DNA of 64,000 bases, taken from positions 558,001 through 622,000 of the forward strand of contig NZ_FWDP01000004.1 of the NCBI RefSeq assembly GCF_900169305.1, read 5' to 3'. The stretch comes from Marinilactibacillus piezotolerans (GTDB taxonomy: Bacteria > Bacillota > Bacilli > Lactobacillales > Carnobacteriaceae_A). Under the pieces are notes generated by a model. The model saw nothing but the letters and a program-made list of their open reading frames with translations. It ran no database searches and was not told where the DNA came from. A program made the position numbers and the translations under genes. Positions 34,401 to 43,389 of this stretch are shown here, piece by piece. Each line of letters opens with the position of its first letter. Position 1 is the stretch's first letter.

Positions 34401-35161
34401 TAGACATCCCGCTCCGTTTCTTTCATTTCCTTCAACATAGATTCTAACTGCGCCTTTACTTGCAGATCGATCACTTTATGCGAACTCTCTACAATGCATC
34501 CATAAGGATCAAGCTGACTATCTTTCAATACTGCAAATCGAACACCATGATAGCTCTCTTTAAGTGCTAATAAATGATCTTGTACCCATTCTTTCGAGGA
34601 AGGATGGACGGTGAGAGAAATAAAATCTTCCTCTCTATCCAGTTGATGAAGAATAGGATGAACCAATTCGAGTATACCTTCATCAGAGTGATCCAAATGA
34701 TCATGAATCACTTTTTCTGCCATATGTAAAGAAAGAGACAGCAAGTCTTCTTTCTTGTCTTGAATGTATTGCTCGATCTCAAGCTGAGCTTCAACTATTA
34801 AAGCTCGGCCTTGCTGTTTCAGCAGTTCGCTTTCTTTTTGCCCTTCAGAGTATCCATTACTCATTCCTAAAGTATAGCCCTCTTGATAGCCAGCTTCCTT
34901 ACCAGCTTGCATTCCTGTTTCATAAGCTTGCTTTTTGATGGCTTCTGCTTCTTTTTTTGCCTGTTCAATGATTTCGGTTTGTTTTACTTGAGCTTCATTG
35001 ATGATTTTTTTCTTCTTGTATTCTGCTTCAGCAAGCTCACCGGAATCTTCTGTCTCCTCTTCAGCTTCTTCTGCATCAGTTATGACTGTATCGATTACCC
35101 AGGCATTTTCAGCACGGTCCATGTTGTATTTTGATTTGATGATTCTACTCGACGATTGCAT
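34400..35161 (-). CDS. fliH: Flagellar export regulator FliH
   Basis: A 253-aa protein with a charged N-terminus, a long alanine/glutamate-rich helix containing repeated G-x-x-x-G-like spacing (GMQAGKEAGYQEGYTLGMSN, about 88-107), and a C-terminal V-ATPase-E-like domain. It binds FliI and links it to the export gate. It overlaps the end of fliG by 17 bp with a GAGGGG ribosome site inside fliG. Confidence 0.92.
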   Translation of the reverse strand: MQSSSRIIKSKYNMDRAENAWVIDTVITDAEEAEEETEDSGELAEAEYKKKKIINEAQVKQTEIIEQAKKEAEAIKKQAYETGMQAGKEAGYQEGYTLGMSNGYSEGQKESELLKQQGRALIVEAQLEIEQYIQDKKEDLLSLSLHMAEKVIHDHLDHSDEGILELVHPILHQLDREEDFISLTVHPSSKEWVQDHLLALKESYHGVRFAVLKDSQLDPYGCIVESSHKVIDLQVKAQLESMLKEMKETERDV

Positions 35162-36176
35162 CTTGTTCGCCCCTCATAATGTACACTTCACCCTGCTCGT
35201 CTAAGCGGCGAATAACCGTAACGATTTTCTGTTGCGCTTCTTCGACAGCTGACAATCTTGCAGGTCCCATAAATTGCATATCTTCTTGGAGTGTTTCCAC
35301 TGCTCTCTGAGACAGGTTTGAGAATATGAATTCGCGCAGTTCGTCCGAAACGCCCTTGAGTGCAAATATAAGGTCGTCTTGATTGACTTCGCGCAGAACT
35401 TTTTGAACATCGTTTTTTTGCATGGAAACAATGTCTTCGAAAGTAAATAAGCTGGCCTTGATCTCTTCTGCCAATTCGGGTTGTTTTTCTTCCAACTCAG
35501 AAACAATGGTCTTCTCAGTTGTACGTCCGACTTGATTCAAGATATCGACCAGCGTATTAACGCCTCCGACACTTTCGGTTTCATTCTCAACGTAAGAAGA
35601 AAATTTGCTTTCAATGACCTTTTCAATTTTCTCAATCACTGCTGGAGAAGTACTGCTGATCGTCCCGATTCTCTCAGCAATATCAATCTGTTTCTCCGGC
35701 GGAAACTCAACAAGGATCTGAGCTGCTTTATCCGGCTGCATATAGCATAAGATCAATGCAACTGTCTGCGACTGCTCACCCAATAATAAGTTAGTCAACT
35801 GTTGCGGATCTGCTTTGCGTGCAATATTGAAAGGACGCTCGCGCAGCTGGATCTGGTTCAGCATATCGATCACTTCTTTTGCCCGATTTGATCCCAAGGC
35901 TTTATTCAGAAGGGTCTTCGCGTAGTCAATACCCCCATCTAAAATATATTCACGAGCCTGAGACATCTCAAGGAATTCATCGACAATGGCTTCTCTGTCT
36001 TCTCGACTGACATGATCGATATTTGCAATTTCATAACTGACTTTTTGGATGTACTGATCCGGCAGCTGTTTCATAATCTGAGCAGAGGTTTCCGGACCTA
36101 AAGCAATCATGAAAATAGCCGCTTTTCTTATTCCATCAATTTTAGGTTTCTTTTTCTCTTCTTTGATCTCTGCCAT
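35145..36176 (-). CDS. fliG: Flagellar rotor switch protein FliG
   Basis: A 343-aa protein with the three FliG domains. The middle domain carries the EHPQ-like motif region (GEQSQTVALILCYMQPDKAA). The C-terminal domain has the charged torque helix DDLIFALKGVSDELREFIFS that meets MotA. It forms the top of the C-ring with FliM and FliY. Ordinary length and synteny after fliF. Confidence 0.95.
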   Translation of the reverse strand: MAEIKEEKKKPKIDGIRKAAIFMIALGPETSAQIMKQLPDQYIQKVSYEIANIDHVSREDREAIVDEFLEMSQAREYILDGGIDYAKTLLNKALGSNRAKEVIDMLNQIQLRERPFNIARKADPQQLTNLLLGEQSQTVALILCYMQPDKAAQILVEFPPEKQIDIAERIGTISSTSPAVIEKIEKVIESKFSSYVENETESVGGVNTLVDILNQVGRTTEKTIVSELEEKQPELAEEIKASLFTFEDIVSMQKNDVQKVLREVNQDDLIFALKGVSDELREFIFSNLSQRAVETLQEDMQFMGPARLSAVEEAQQKIVTVIRRLDEQGEVYIMRGEQDAIVE

Positions 36177-36186
36177 CTTATCCCTC

Positions 36187-37812
36187 TTATTCTTTCATCC
36201 AGATTTTCATTAATTCTGCAGCAAGTTCTGGATTTTGTTTCGCTTCTTCACGAACAAGATCCTCTTTCTCGCTCATTACTTTCATCTTCTGTTTCTTCCG
36301 TTCTTGATTCATATCCACCGGATCCGGTTCGATTGGTGTCAGTTCAACGGATTCTTGTGGTACTGAATTGACCGGTTCAAAAGCTTGATCAAATTCATCC
36401 AAGTTGTCTTTTCTGCCGCGTCGGAAAATACCTAATACAATAATCAGCGTGACAAGTAATACAATGCTGCCGACCATGTATGGCCAGTATCGATTAAAGA
36501 AGATCATTAAGTCATCCATTAAGTTGCTGCCGATCGGATCAATCTCATTCCCTTCAGCAAATGGCATTGCTTGGAATGCTACATCCCCAACTAATTCTTC
36601 ATTACCCGGATCATCTAAGCCTAAAACTCTTCTGGAAATTTCTACAATTTGCTCTTCACTCGGTACAACTTCAGCATTCTGATTCACAATGATCGAAGCA
36701 TTGATTGCTTCGACTTTGCCAGGAGCTTCTACATAACGTTCTGTTTTGCTGTCTAATTCATAATTGGTTGTACGATCTGCTGAAGTATTATTTCCATCTT
36801 CAGCTTCTGCTTCTTCAGCAACAGGCAGTTCTCCTTGCTCAATCAGACCTTGCACCGCATCACCAGAACCGTTATAGCTTTCTGTCTGACTTCTGATCAG
36901 TCCTTGGGGGTCTTCAACTTCTTCGCCTTCTTCTGTCATAGGAGCAGTGTATTCCACTGTTTCTCCTTCAACAGCATCAAAGTTCATTCTCGCATTAACT
37001 GCAACTCTCAGATTGTTTCGTCCGTATACAGGTCCTAAGAGCGTCAGAATACTTTCTTCCATTTCTTTTTCATAGCTATTTTGTACAGATAACTGTTGAT
37101 TAGAAATGTCTGTCGCACCCATCGCACTCTCGCCGCTTTGTAAAAATCCACTCAAAAGATTCCCATTCGCATCCACGATTTGAATGTTTTCAATGGGCAG
37201 TTTATCTACAGCACCAGAAACCAGCGCAGCAATTCCTTGAATGTTCTGAGTCGTTAACTGACCAGCGCCGGTCGCATCGACTACAATAGAAGCAGAAGCT
37301 TCACTACTGTACTCGGGATTTTGGAATACACTCTCTTCTGGCAGTGACAGCATTACTTTTGCAGAATCAATTTGTTTTAAAGACGAAATAGATCGTTCTA
37401 ATTCTCCAGTAACCGCCCTCTGATACATAATCTCGCGGTCTTCATCCGTCGCCATCATACTGGTTTCATCAAAAATCTCAAATCCAGTAGAGCTTTCCGG
37501 CATCAATCCGTTTGTAGCTAACTGCAGACGGTACTCGTCAACTTTTGTGTCGTCAATTAGGATCTTTGTCCCGCCGTCTTCCAGTCTGTAATCTACACCG
37601 TCTGTTTCAAGATTTTCTACGATTGCTCCTGCGTCGGCTTCATCCAACTCGGAGAACAGAACGGTATAGCGGATCTGTTGGGTAATATATGCTAGTACAC
37701 CCAGTAATACAGCAGCAACCACAACAACTGAAATCAGTCGCGTTCTCTTTTTTGAATCCAGATTTATCCAACCGTTTCTCAGGTTGTTCCATAGTTCTTT
37801 TACCTTATCCAT
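36187..37812 (-). CDS. fliF: Flagellar MS-ring protein FliF
   Basis: A 541-aa MS-ring protein with membrane helices near residues 24-44 and 445-465. The ring-building domain contains YTVLFSELDEADAGAIVENL and TGFEIFDETSMMATDEDREI. The acidic cytoplasmic C-terminus binds FliG. It is the base on which the rotor and export apparatus assemble and is followed by fliG 10 bp later. Confidence 0.95.
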   Translation of the reverse strand: MDKVKELWNNLRNGWINLDSKKRTRLISVVVVAAVLLGVLAYITQQIRYTVLFSELDEADAGAIVENLETDGVDYRLEDGGTKILIDDTKVDEYRLQLATNGLMPESSTGFEIFDETSMMATDEDREIMYQRAVTGELERSISSLKQIDSAKVMLSLPEESVFQNPEYSSEASASIVVDATGAGQLTTQNIQGIAALVSGAVDKLPIENIQIVDANGNLLSGFLQSGESAMGATDISNQQLSVQNSYEKEMEESILTLLGPVYGRNNLRVAVNARMNFDAVEGETVEYTAPMTEEGEEVEDPQGLIRSQTESYNGSGDAVQGLIEQGELPVAEEAEAEDGNNTSADRTTNYELDSKTERYVEAPGKVEAINASIIVNQNAEVVPSEEQIVEISRRVLGLDDPGNEELVGDVAFQAMPFAEGNEIDPIGSNLMDDLMIFFNRYWPYMVGSIVLLVTLIIVLGIFRRGRKDNLDEFDQAFEPVNSVPQESVELTPIEPDPVDMNQERKKQKMKVMSEKEDLVREEAKQNPELAAELMKIWMKE

Positions 37813-37854
37813 TCACTCTTTCTCCTTCTAGCAGCAATTGAACTTGAATCCAGT

Positions 37855-38178
37855 CTAGAATTGCATACCCTTAATCTCGTTGTATGCTTCTAACGCCCGA
37901 TTTCTTAATTGGACAGCTACTTCCAAAGAAAGCTGTGCTTCTGTCGTTTTCATCATTACAGTATGTAAATTATCTGCTGTTCCATTCACTAGTGATTCAA
38001 CCGCTTGTGTAGAGTCTGTCTGCTTTTGCTCCATCGTTTGGATCGCTTCTGTAAATATGTTAGAGAATGCTTCTGATTCTTCTTTTGAAACGCCCGCTTT
38101 CTGACCAGCACCTGCTGCCTGGTTCATCTGACTTAAAGCATTCGTATATAAAGAACTCATTCCATTTAATTCATTCAT
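37855..38178 (-). CDS. fliE: Flagellar MS-ring/rod adaptor FliE
   Basis: I choose the ATG at 38178 (AAAGGGGA eight bases upstream), giving 107 aa; the open frame continues to 38202. The C-terminal half (NLHTVMMKTTEAQLSLEVAV, then RNRALEAYNEIKGMQF) is the FliE signature. FliE joins the MS ring or export gate to the rod. It sits between flgC and fliF. Confidence 0.93.
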   Translation of the reverse strand: MNELNGMSSLYTNALSQMNQAAGAGQKAGVSKEESEAFSNIFTEAIQTMEQKQTDSTQAVESLVNGTADNLHTVMMKTTEAQLSLEVAVQLRNRALEAYNEIKGMQF

Positions 38179-38227
38179 ATTTAAATCCCCTTTTTGTTTC
38201 ATTCTGATTTAACTTTTAAATGTTGGT

Positions 38228-38662
38228 TTATTTCCCGATTTCTAGTGCTTTTGTCAACATGTCTTTATTGTTGTTGATTGCCGTTACGTTAGCATCGTAT
38301 GTCCGCATCGCTGTCATCATATCAACCATTTCATCCGCCATATCCACGTTAGGATAAGCCACATAGCCATTTTCATCTGCATCTGGGTGTTCCGGTTCAA
38401 AAACCATTTTGATATTCTCTTCGTCAGCCTCAACACCTGTAATACGTACTCCCGCGCTTTGTGTTGAAGTTTCTCCTGTAAATCCCGAAGTTTGTGTTCT
38501 CATGCTTTCTTCGAATAGTACTTGCTGTTTTATGTAAGGTCCTTCTCCGTTTTCAACTCGTGTGGTATTCACATTTGCAATATTTGTTGAAATCGTGTCT
38601 AGCTTGAATCGCTCCAGTGTCAGTCCGCTCGCATTGATTCGCATTCCATCAAAAATCGACAT
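38228..38662 (-). CDS. flgC: Flagellar proximal rod protein FlgC
   Basis: A 144-aa rod protein with FKLDTISTNIANVNTTRVEN near the N-terminus and VAYPNVDMADEMVDMMTAMR near the C-terminus, both typical of FlgC. It is the second gene of the early operon, 26 bp after flgB. Confidence 0.94.
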   Translation of the reverse strand: MSIFDGMRINASGLTLERFKLDTISTNIANVNTTRVENGEGPYIKQQVLFEESMRTQTSGFTGETSTQSAGVRITGVEADEENIKMVFEPEHPDADENGYVAYPNVDMADEMVDMMTAMRTYDANVTAINNNKDMLTKALEIGK

Positions 38663-38688
38663 ACTCTCTCTCCTGTCTAAAATTTAAA

Positions 38689-39066
38689 TTAACGCAGCAC
38701 TGAGCGAAGCATGCTGTACTGTGCACTTGTCTGAGAAATCAGTGACTGGTAATACAAGTTGTTCGCTGATAATTCAGCCATCTCTGTATCAATTGCCACA
38801 TTGTTTCCGTCGTCTCCGACCATGTTACCTTCTTGTTCTTCTACTCGAGCCGTAACCTCGTTAATGCTGTTTGCTCCAAAATGACGGTCATTTGTACGAC
38901 TTAATCCAGTACCATTCATCGCTTCTGTAAGCAAAGATTCAAATTCCACTCGTTTAGCTTTGTAGCCAGGTGTATTCACGTTGGCAATATTGTTTGATAC
39001 CATCTCTTGTCTCAGATCAGATGCATCTAACGCTCTATGTAATAAGCTGAGATTATGAACATTCAT
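38689..39066 (-). CDS. flgB: Flagellar proximal rod protein FlgB
   Basis: A 125-aa rod protein (RQEMVSNNIANVNTPGYKAK; C-terminal NNLYYQSLISQTSAQYSMLR). AAGGAGG precedes the ATG by seven bases. It is the first gene of the long early operon that runs to the FtsE-like gene at 18.5 kb (26 genes, with no strong internal terminator that I could see). Confidence 0.94.
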   Translation of the reverse strand: MNVHNLSLLHRALDASDLRQEMVSNNIANVNTPGYKAKRVEFESLLTEAMNGTGLSRTNDRHFGANSINEVTARVEEQEGNMVGDDGNNVAIDTEMAELSANNLYYQSLISQTSAQYSMLRSVLR

Positions 39067-39586
39067 CTCATGTCCTCCTTAAACTGTATGAGTACTTATT
39101 CTTTTGTATAAAAATCGAATATAAAGGATTTATACAACAGTAATTAGTTTAAATTAGTCATCAAAAAGTTTCAATCTTAATTTTATTGAAATGAAAATAT
39201 TAAGTCTGTAATTGTGAACATTTAAGAAAATTCATCAATCTAAACTGGTACGTTCTTTCAAGTTCTCTCAAACTCGTAAACAAGACAACCCTTATAATAT
39301 CAACGTTATTCTGGAACCAATTGCACTTGTCAAGGATTGAACCAGTTTACATTGTTTTATATTATAGTTGTTATCAAACGGACTTTCTGTCAAAAAGTAA
39401 ACAATCGACAATATTGTGAACGATAGAATATAACCGATTACATCTATGCTGGAGTTTACCCAATTTTTTACATCAATTTTTAAATATTTCAGCTATAGTA
39501 AATTTTGTAAAAATCAATCTTTTTTTGTGTATATTTTTTATCAATTTTTATACATTATGTTATCTATAAAAGTCTCATTATGCTAC
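39067..39586 (-). other. Long AT-rich regulatory gap upstream of the early flagellar operon
   Basis: About 520 bp separate flgB from the fliS terminator. I see no credible gene. It contains the candidate promoter elements listed at 39305-39333 and a second TTGACA at 39388-39393 followed at non-ideal 21-bp distance by a perfect TATAAT (39361-39366). The 5' leader would be about 230-290 nt. Confidence 0.5.
39305..39333 (-). promoter_or_regulatory. Candidate sigma-A promoter of the early flagellar operon
   Basis: Minus strand: perfect -35 TTGACA (39328-39333), 17-bp spacer, -10 AATAAC (39305-39310, 4 of 6 matches). It lies about 240 bp upstream of flgB. No good sigma-28 site was seen here, consistent with an operon that itself encodes sigma-28. 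Confidence 0.4.
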
Positions 39587-39615
39587 AAAAAAAGACCAGC
39601 AACTAAATGCTGGTC
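39587..39615 (-). terminator. Terminator overlapping the fliS stop codon
   Basis: On the minus strand GACCAGCA and TGCTGGTC (with the fliS TAG in the loop region) form an 8-bp perfect stem followed by TTTTTTT. It ends the flaG-fliD-fliT-fliS transcript. Confidence 0.85.
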
Positions 39616-39968
39616 CAAGCTTCCAATAATTCACTTAAGATATTACGAGCGCTGCTCATTTTTTCAACGTCTTTTTTTAGATTTGCTTGCAGCAATTCAT
39701 TCAGCAAGTAATCGTATAATACTTCCAGTTCACTAGCAATCGCGTTTTCACCATTTTGATGGTTCAATGCATTAGATAATTCTGAAACGATATCTTGTGC
39801 TTTGATCAAGTACTGATTGACCTTTGCAATATCCTGTTTCTCTTGTGCCAGTTCTGCCAAGCGAATATTTTTAATAGCTCCTTCATACAACAAAATAACT
39901 AATTGTTTAGGAGAAGCCGTTTGAATTTGGTTCTTTTTGTACACACTCGATGCATTTCCGTATGCCAT
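39603..39968 (-). CDS. fliS: Flagellin export chaperone FliS
   Basis: A 121-aa helical protein with the FliS signature QTASPKQLVILLYEGAIKNI and VNQYLIKAQDIVSELSNALN. It binds the disordered C-terminus of flagellin before export. It is last in the flaG-fliD-fliT-fliS group and its stop codon lies within the terminator hairpin. Confidence 0.94.
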   Translation of the reverse strand: MAYGNASSVYKKNQIQTASPKQLVILLYEGAIKNIRLAELAQEKQDIAKVNQYLIKAQDIVSELSNALNHQNGENAIASELEVLYDYLLNELLQANLKKDVEKMSSARNILSELLEAWTSI

Positions 39969-39988
39969 AATGGACTCCTTGTCTATCT

Positions 39989-40351
39989 TTAAGCCTGTTT
40001 GTCTAAAAACATGGACTGGTTCTTTTCCATATAGTTTTCAATGATGTGGTTCTTTTTGTTGACCTGGCTCATCTGTTTTCTGACTTGCGCATTCTCTTCT
40101 TTCATCAGCTCAAGAATCTCAAGATGCTTGGAAATAATTTCTTTCCAGATATCCTGGTACTGCTCTGTAAAATCCTGTTTTTCTGCATCTGACAGTTGAA
40201 GATCAATGTCTGTCATTTCTAAGAAGTATTCTTCAACTTCCTGTACAACAGTAACCGCAGACTCCAGTGAATATTCATAGTTCTCATATTCATTGAATAC
40301 CTTCAGCAGCAATGCTTTTTTTCTCTGTAATAATGGATTGTGTATTGCCAT
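39989..40351 (-). CDS. fliT: FliT-like flagellar chaperone
   Basis: A 120-aa, highly charged, helical protein between fliD and fliS. No strong motif can be read; length, helical content and position are those of FliT, the chaperone of the filament cap FliD. The C-terminus (KNHIIENYMEKNQSMFLDKQ) would be the FliD-binding part. The family call rests mainly on context. Confidence 0.65.
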   Translation of the reverse strand: MAIHNPLLQRKKALLLKVFNEYENYEYSLESAVTVVQEVEEYFLEMTDIDLQLSDAEKQDFTEQYQDIWKEIISKHLEILELMKEENAQVRKQMSQVNKKNHIIENYMEKNQSMFLDKQA

Positions 40352-40369
40352 GGTCTACCCTTTCTCTTA

Positions 40370-41803
40370 TTATGCTCCAGTCGTTCCTCCAAGTTGTCCC
40401 ATCATAAAAGATAATTGAGACTCTGCTTGCATCATCGCCGTATCTAAAGCTGTAAACTGGCGAATATACTGTTGGCGTTTGGTTTCAATTCGCAGATTGA
40501 ATGAATCGATTCGATCATTGATATCGTTGATCATACGATCATACGTGTCTGATTTTGTCTTAATAATCCCTGTAGTACTGGAGATATACTCATCCACAAG
40601 AGAGCGTGCTTCATTTGCAAATCCTGTCAGTTCTGTCTCAGTCTCCATAACGCCTTCTGCATTTTCTCTTTGGATCTCTTTTGTACCGCTGAAAAAGTCG
40701 ACAACATCTTGCTGGTTTGTTTCCAGCTTTTCAATGAATGTTTCACGATCAAAAGTCGCTACACCGTACCGGTCAATTTCTACTCCGAGATCTTGAAGGT
40801 TATTGATCGATTCAGAATCTGATACAATATTGCGGGTAAACATACTTCTTAGATTCGTTTGAAGTCTAGTCAGTGCACTGTCACCAGATAGTGCTCCCGT
40901 TTCATTATCTTCAGCAGAAGGATCCCCAACGGATAACTGATCATCAATAAAACTAATCGTAGAGTTATATTGATCGATCAGAGCTTTCATCGTATCTGCT
41001 GCCTTTTCAGTGTCTTCTGCTATTGTTAGAGTATCTGCTTCTGATCCTTCATGGATATTTTTTAACGTAAAAGTGACGCCTTCAATAACATCTTCGATTT
41101 TGTTGGAATCCCGCTCGATTTCTATTCCGTCAATAGTAAATATAGAACTTTTTCCATCGGCAGCAGCAACATTCAGTTGAAGGATATCTTCAACTCCGTT
41201 TTCACCTGTGTCATTAACGGTAAGACCTTTGTACCCAGTCTCCATATGCGTAAATATCAATCGATTATCAACAATATTAGCTTTGATTTTATTATCTTCA
41301 GCGTGTTCATTTATAAGATCTTTCACTTCTTCTAAACTAGCATTTGCAGGAATAACATAGTTCAGTTCTCTCTCATTGATTGGTATGCCGGCATCATCGA
41401 CTCCATCATTGACCGTTAAAGAAAGTGTAGACTCTGCAGTAATATTCAGATCATCTTTTATAGAGGCAACATCTATTCGGTTTCCTGTCAAACGAGATGC
41501 GCTGGCCAGCTGTTTGACCTGAACACGATACTCGCCAGTAGCAGAATTTTCATCAGCACTAACAGAAAGATAGTCTTTACTGCTGACATTTACCGTTTTA
41601 GAATTGAAAGATTCCGCTTTTTTTAAAGCATCCAATCTAGTATACAGGTTGTCAAGTCGGCCATTAACATCTTTCCAAGCCGTCTGTTCTTGTTGATACG
41701 CTGTTTTTTGCTGAGTGTATCTTGTTCCACGTGAGGACTCTGCTTGTATCAACTGATCGATCGTTGACATATCAATCCCTGAATAAGTACCCATAATATT
41801 CAT
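40370..41803 (-). CDS. fliD: Flagellar filament cap protein FliD (hook-associated protein 2)
   Basis: A 477-aa cap protein. The N-terminus GTYSGIDMSTIDQLIQAESS and the C-terminal coiled region with RQQYIRQFTALDTAMMQAES match FliD. The central domains include LSVSADENSATGEYRVQVKQ. The cap at the filament tip guides flagellin polymerisation. It starts 4 bp after flaG. Confidence 0.93.
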   Translation of the reverse strand: MNIMGTYSGIDMSTIDQLIQAESSRGTRYTQQKTAYQQEQTAWKDVNGRLDNLYTRLDALKKAESFNSKTVNVSSKDYLSVSADENSATGEYRVQVKQLASASRLTGNRIDVASIKDDLNITAESTLSLTVNDGVDDAGIPINERELNYVIPANASLEEVKDLINEHAEDNKIKANIVDNRLIFTHMETGYKGLTVNDTGENGVEDILQLNVAAADGKSSIFTIDGIEIERDSNKIEDVIEGVTFTLKNIHEGSEADTLTIAEDTEKAADTMKALIDQYNSTISFIDDQLSVGDPSAEDNETGALSGDSALTRLQTNLRSMFTRNIVSDSESINNLQDLGVEIDRYGVATFDRETFIEKLETNQQDVVDFFSGTKEIQRENAEGVMETETELTGFANEARSLVDEYISSTTGIIKTKSDTYDRMINDINDRIDSFNLRIETKRQQYIRQFTALDTAMMQAESQLSFMMGQLGGTTGA

Positions 41804-41807
41804 TTTC

Positions 41808-42200
41808 TCACTCCATTCTATCTATAATAAGTCCGGACCATTTCCAGATTCCAGAAATTATATCCAGAATTTTTTCTGATGGAATTTCTCTTAGTACTTC
41901 TCCTGATTTAATATCTATTAATTCCACTACTGTTCTTCCCGTACCATCATGTTTACGAAAAGATAATTGCGTATTCACTCTCTGCATAACTTCTTTAGCT
42001 TCTAGTACCCACTGATTAACCTGTTCTTCTGAAATCGTTTCTTTATACAGATCCGATGTCTGATCAGCTCTTCTGATTTCTCGGACCGGCTGAATAGGTT
42101 CTATGTAAGAATCCTCGTATAATGATATCGTACTTTTAGGTTGTTGTAAAACTCGGTCAATATGTTTTATAGCTGTCTGCGTGTGTATAGGCTGTACCAT
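41808..42200 (-). CDS. flaG: FlaG protein
   Basis: I choose the ATG at 42200, preceded by GAGGAG eight bases upstream, giving 130 aa. The C-terminal block LSFRKHDGTGRTVVELIDIK with GEVLREIPSEKIL is the FlaG domain. FlaG influences filament length in several bacteria. It heads the flaG-fliD-fliT-fliS group. A 16-bp hairpin abuts its ribosome site. Confidence 0.88.
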   Translation of the reverse strand: MVQPIHTQTAIKHIDRVLQQPKSTISLYEDSYIEPIQPVREIRRADQTSDLYKETISEEQVNQWVLEAKEVMQRVNTQLSFRKHDGTGRTVVELIDIKSGEVLREIPSEKILDIISGIWKWSGLIIDRME

Positions 42201-42214
42201 GAATCCAGCTCCTC

Positions 42215-42252
42215 TAGTCAATATGGATACAGTTCAGTATCCATATTGACTA
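42215..42252 (-). other. 16-bp perfect hairpin directly upstream of the flaG ribosome site
   Basis: TAGTCAATATGGATAC (42215-42230) and GTATCCATATTGACTA (42237-42252) pair perfectly around a 6-base loop. The base of the stem touches the GAGGAG of flaG (42209-42214). No T-run follows. It could hinder ribosome access, protect a processed mRNA end, or be a protein-binding DNA palindrome. Confidence 0.75.
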
Positions 42253-42283
42253 AAAGCTATGGATCTCTGCATCTTATATGTAC

Positions 42284-42313
42284 AACAAAACCGAAGCTGG
42301 AAAACCAGCTTCG
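42284..42313 (-). terminator. Terminator of the flagellin gene
   Basis: On the minus strand CGAAGCTGG, loop TTTT and CCAGCTTCG form a 9-bp perfect stem followed by GTTTTGTTG. The T-tract is imperfect, so some transcription into flaG-fliD may occur. Confidence 0.75.
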
Positions 42314-42349
42314 ATCCCATTAAGTTTAGTATAATAAGAGTATTGGAGA

Positions 42350-43336
42350 TTAACCCAATAATTGAAGAACACCTTGTGGCATTTGGTTTGCTTGAGCAAG
42401 CATTGCAGTTGAAGCTTGAGAAAGGATGTTAGATTTAGTAAAGCTCATCATTTCTTCAGCCATGTCTACGTCACGGATACGTGAGTTAGCTTCAGTCAAG
42501 TTTTCTTTAGTTGTAGTTAAGTTGTTAATTGTATGATCTAAACGGTTTTGGTTAGCACCTAATTTAGAACGTTCTTCAGAAACAGATGCAATTGCGTTAT
42601 CAATAGCTGCGATTGCTTCATCAGCTCCGCTTTCTACTGCTTCAACGGCGGCTTCAGCTACAACAGCTGGAGTGATTTCATAATCAGTTTCTACTTCATC
42701 AGTATCAGGATTGTCACCAACAACAGCATCTTGTGCTTCAACAGCATCTTGTGCTTCAACAGCTGCTCTAGTTACATCAATTGCAGATAAAGCAACACCA
42801 GTAGTCGTCCCTTCAGCATCTGTTTTAGTACCTAAGTCATCTTTACCCATTCCGTTGATTTGAATTGTCAACTTGTCATCTGCACTAGTTTTAGCTCCAA
42901 TTTGTAAAGAAACACTAGCTGTTCCGTCTAATAATTTTGTACCATTGAATTCAGTAGTATCAGCAATTCTACCAATTTCAGTAGTTAATTCATCAATTTC
43001 AGATTGGATAGCTTCTAAATCTTCAGTACTGTTTGTTCCGTTACCCGCTTGAACTGAAAGGTCACGCATACGGTTCAAGATTGAGTGTGTTTCATTCAAA
43101 GCACCCTCAGCTGTTTGGATAAGAGAAATTCCATCTTGAGCGTTACGAGTTGCTTGAGATAGACCTGAGATTTGATTTTTCATTTTTTCAGAGATTGAAA
43201 GTCCTGCAGCATCGTCGCCTGCTTTGTTGATTCTAAGTCCTGATGATAGTTTAGCTAATGAACCACTCTTCGCTGAATTTGCTTGAGTCAAACGAGAGTA
43301 TGTATTCAAAGCTGCTGTGTTTGTGTTAATACGCAT
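42350..43336 (-). CDS. hag: Flagellin (filament protein)
   Basis: A 328-aa flagellin. The N-terminal D0/D1 part ([20 protein letters not shown], then [18 protein letters not shown]) and the C-terminal D1/D0 part ([20 protein letters not shown], ending PQGVLQLLG) are conserved. The variable segment (about residues 165-235) is short, acidic and alanine/valine-rich, with an AVEAQD repeat encoded by a perfect 18-bp duplication (42721-42756). GGAGGA precedes the ATG. Transcription is from a sigma-28 promoter with its own terminator, so it is probably monocistronic and strongly expressed. Confidence 0.96.
   Translation of the reverse strand: MRINTNTAALNTYSRLTQANSAKSGSLAKLSSGLRINKAGDDAAGLSISEKMKNQISGLSQATRNAQDGISLIQTAEGALNETHSILNRMRDLSVQAGNGTNSTEDLEAIQSEIDELTTEIGRIADTTEFNGTKLLDGTASVSLQIGAKTSADDKLTIQINGMGKDDLGTKTDAEGTTTGVALSAIDVTRAAVEAQDAVEAQDAVVGDNPDTDEVETDYEITPAVVAEAAVEAVESGADEAIAAIDNAIASVSEERSKLGANQNRLDHTINNLTTTKENLTEANSRIRDVDMAEEMMSFTKSNILSQASTAMLAQANQMPQGVLQLLG
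42721..42756 (-). repeat. 18-bp perfect tandem duplication inside flagellin
   Basis: CAACAGCATCTTGTGCTT occurs twice in direct succession on the plus strand. It encodes the repeated AVEAQD in the surface-exposed segment and keeps the reading frame, so copy number could vary without breaking the gene. Confidence 0.9.
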
Positions 43337-43389
43337 AGTTGATTTCCTCCAATAATTGTTTAATAATTTTTAAGGCTTTATCGCCTTCT

